Source: an uncultured Alphaproteobacteria bacterium
Lineage (GTDB): Bacteria; Pseudomonadota; Alphaproteobacteria; Rs-D84
Reading direction: 5' to 3'
DNA: 29,772 nucleotides
Assembly: GCA_904502245.1 (NCBI GenBank)
Contig: CAJGDN010000008.1
Location: 1 to 29,772, forward strand
Shown piece by piece: positions 29,007-29,772 of the stretch. The notes under the pieces are model-generated. The model was not told the origin of the DNA and searched no databases. It saw only the letters and a list, made by a program, of their open reading frames with translations. Position numbers and translations under genes: made by a program. How positions within the stretch are numbered: the first letter of the stretch is position 1; each line of letters opens with the position of its first letter.

Positions 29007-29772
29007 ATTAAGGAAGGCAACAGCATCCATCCCAACTTCACACCCTGTCCCAACGGCTGTTGCAATCTGCATTTTCAACCCACTGCGCACATCGCCTGCA
29101 ACAAACATCCCCGCTGGCAACGCATCTGGTGCCAAACGCCCCAGCGCATCGCGCTTGATGTCTTCACTTAGAAAATCCGTATTTGCTTCATGACCAATTG
29201 CAACAAACACGCCATCGACAACAATTTCATCCCCATCTGTCGTTGTTACAATTAATTCCCCATCATTTGAATCCGGCTTTTCTGCAATCTTTAACAAATC
29301 TGTATTAAATAAACATTCAATATTTTCACGCGCCGCAACACGTTCACGCAATACCGCTTCGGCCCGAGTAAAAGAATCCTTGCGATATACGATTTTTACT
29401 GTTTTTGCCAAATCCGCTAAATACAACGCATCGTTCAACGCACTGTTTCCGCCACCCAGAACAATCACTGTTTTACCGGTATAAAAGAACCCATCACATG
29501 TTGCACAATACGACACACCACGCCCCATCAGTTCACGCGCCCCTTCGACCTGTAATTTGCGTGGCGACGCACCTGTTGAAACAATTACTGTACGGCCATG
29601 ATATTCTACCCCATCATCACCCGCAATAATAAATCCATTTTCTGCATCACCCGAAACATTCTTTGCAGAAACAAATTTTACATGTGCACCAAATGTTTCA
29701 CACTGTTTTTGCATAAACTGGGCCAATTCCAAACCAGACCCCGCCCATCCTGGATAATTTTCCAGAACTGCA
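28998..29772 (-). CDS. trxB: Thioredoxin reductase, 5' end beyond right edge
   Basis: NADPH-dependent flavoenzyme that reduces thioredoxin. The minus-strand frame is open to the window edge; the segment AVLENYPGWAGSGLELAQFM continues the family pattern (ENYPG) upstream of the fragment, so the missing part is the first 50-60 residues with the FAD P-loop. Visible: STGASPRKL, the redox-active CATC in SYCATCDGFFYTGK, the NADPH-binding VLGGGNSALNDALYLADL, and the FAD-binding GMFVAGDVRSG. The NADPH phosphate-binding HRR of most homologues reads VYRKDSF here. Its last two codons and stop lie in hairpin element D. Confidence 0.95.
   Translation of the reverse strand, partial: AVLENYPGWAGSGLELAQFMQKQCETFGAHVKFVSAKNVSGDAENGFIIAGDDGVEYHGRTVIVSTGASPRKLQVEGARELMGRGVSYCATCDGFFYTGKTVIVLGGGNSALNDALYLADLAKTVKIVYRKDSFTRAEAVLRERVAARENIECLFNTDLLKIAEKPDSNDGELIVTTTDGDEIVVDGVFVAIGHEANTDFLSEDIKRDALGRLAPDALPAGMFVAGDVRSGLKMQIATAVGTGCEVGMDAVAFLNKN

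Noticed and set aside
1..29772. tRNA, rRNA or CRISPR array
   Set aside because: No T-loop/acceptor pattern, rRNA block or regularly spaced repeat-spacer series was found on either strand; the short tandem repeats are all coding.

Overview
The window reads as chromosome of an uncultured, host- or gut-associated alphaproteobacterium with an AT-leaning genome. Three gene orders point to Alphaproteobacteria: acpP-fabF-mltG, ftsE-ftsX-ydcF-like-plsC, and a strong promoter driving rpsL. The many exported, repetitive coiled-coil proteins resemble those I recall from unclassified gut alphaproteobacteria, but that placement is inference. I found no rRNA, tRNA, CRISPR array, transposase gene or clear prophage.

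Layout, left to right. (1) 1-5 kb: the start of rpsL runs off the left edge; then an outer-membrane barrel gene, mltG, fabF and acpP, all on the minus strand. (2) 4.2-8.3 kb, minus strand: lepA, a cysteine-rich unknown and an integrase-like protein without its catalytic residues; then rbfA with a GNAT acetyltransferase. A YqaA/DedA-type membrane protein lies on the plus strand. (3) 9-19.2 kb: a surface-protein island of three outer-membrane barrels flanking five consecutive exported fibre-like proteins built from coiled-coil and short tandem repeats. Several fibre genes share an extended -10 promoter motif. (4) 19.3-22.2 kb: ftsE-ftsX-ydcF-like-plsC on the plus strand, apparently starting as a leaderless mRNA. 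(5) 22.4-24.1 kb: tolB and a secreted nuclease. (6) 24.2-25.5 kb: a ribbon-helix-helix protein followed by a divergent DinD-like protein, with an elaborate operator over the promoter. (7) 25.5-27.7 kb: an orphan VirB2-like pilin, then ppa-efp and a small lipoprotein. (8) 27.8 kb to the end: class II aldolase and thioredoxin reductase (trxB, 5' end beyond the right edge).

The most unusual signal is a family of about 105-bp hairpin elements (five copies: 22190-22295, 22292-22402, 26021-26124, 28803-28898, 28899-29006). Each has a conserved 25-nt apical core, variable but self-complementary arms, and AT-rich terminal inverted repeats. All five have the same orientation. The right end of three of them supplies the stop codon of a minus-strand gene (nuclease, efp, trxB). 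Tandem pairs fill two convergent intergenic gaps almost from stop codon to stop codon. In the best copy the long stem is broken only by symmetric GA/AG mismatches and a few arm differences, which suggests a structured RNA or a hairpin-type mobile repeat rather than a plain terminator.
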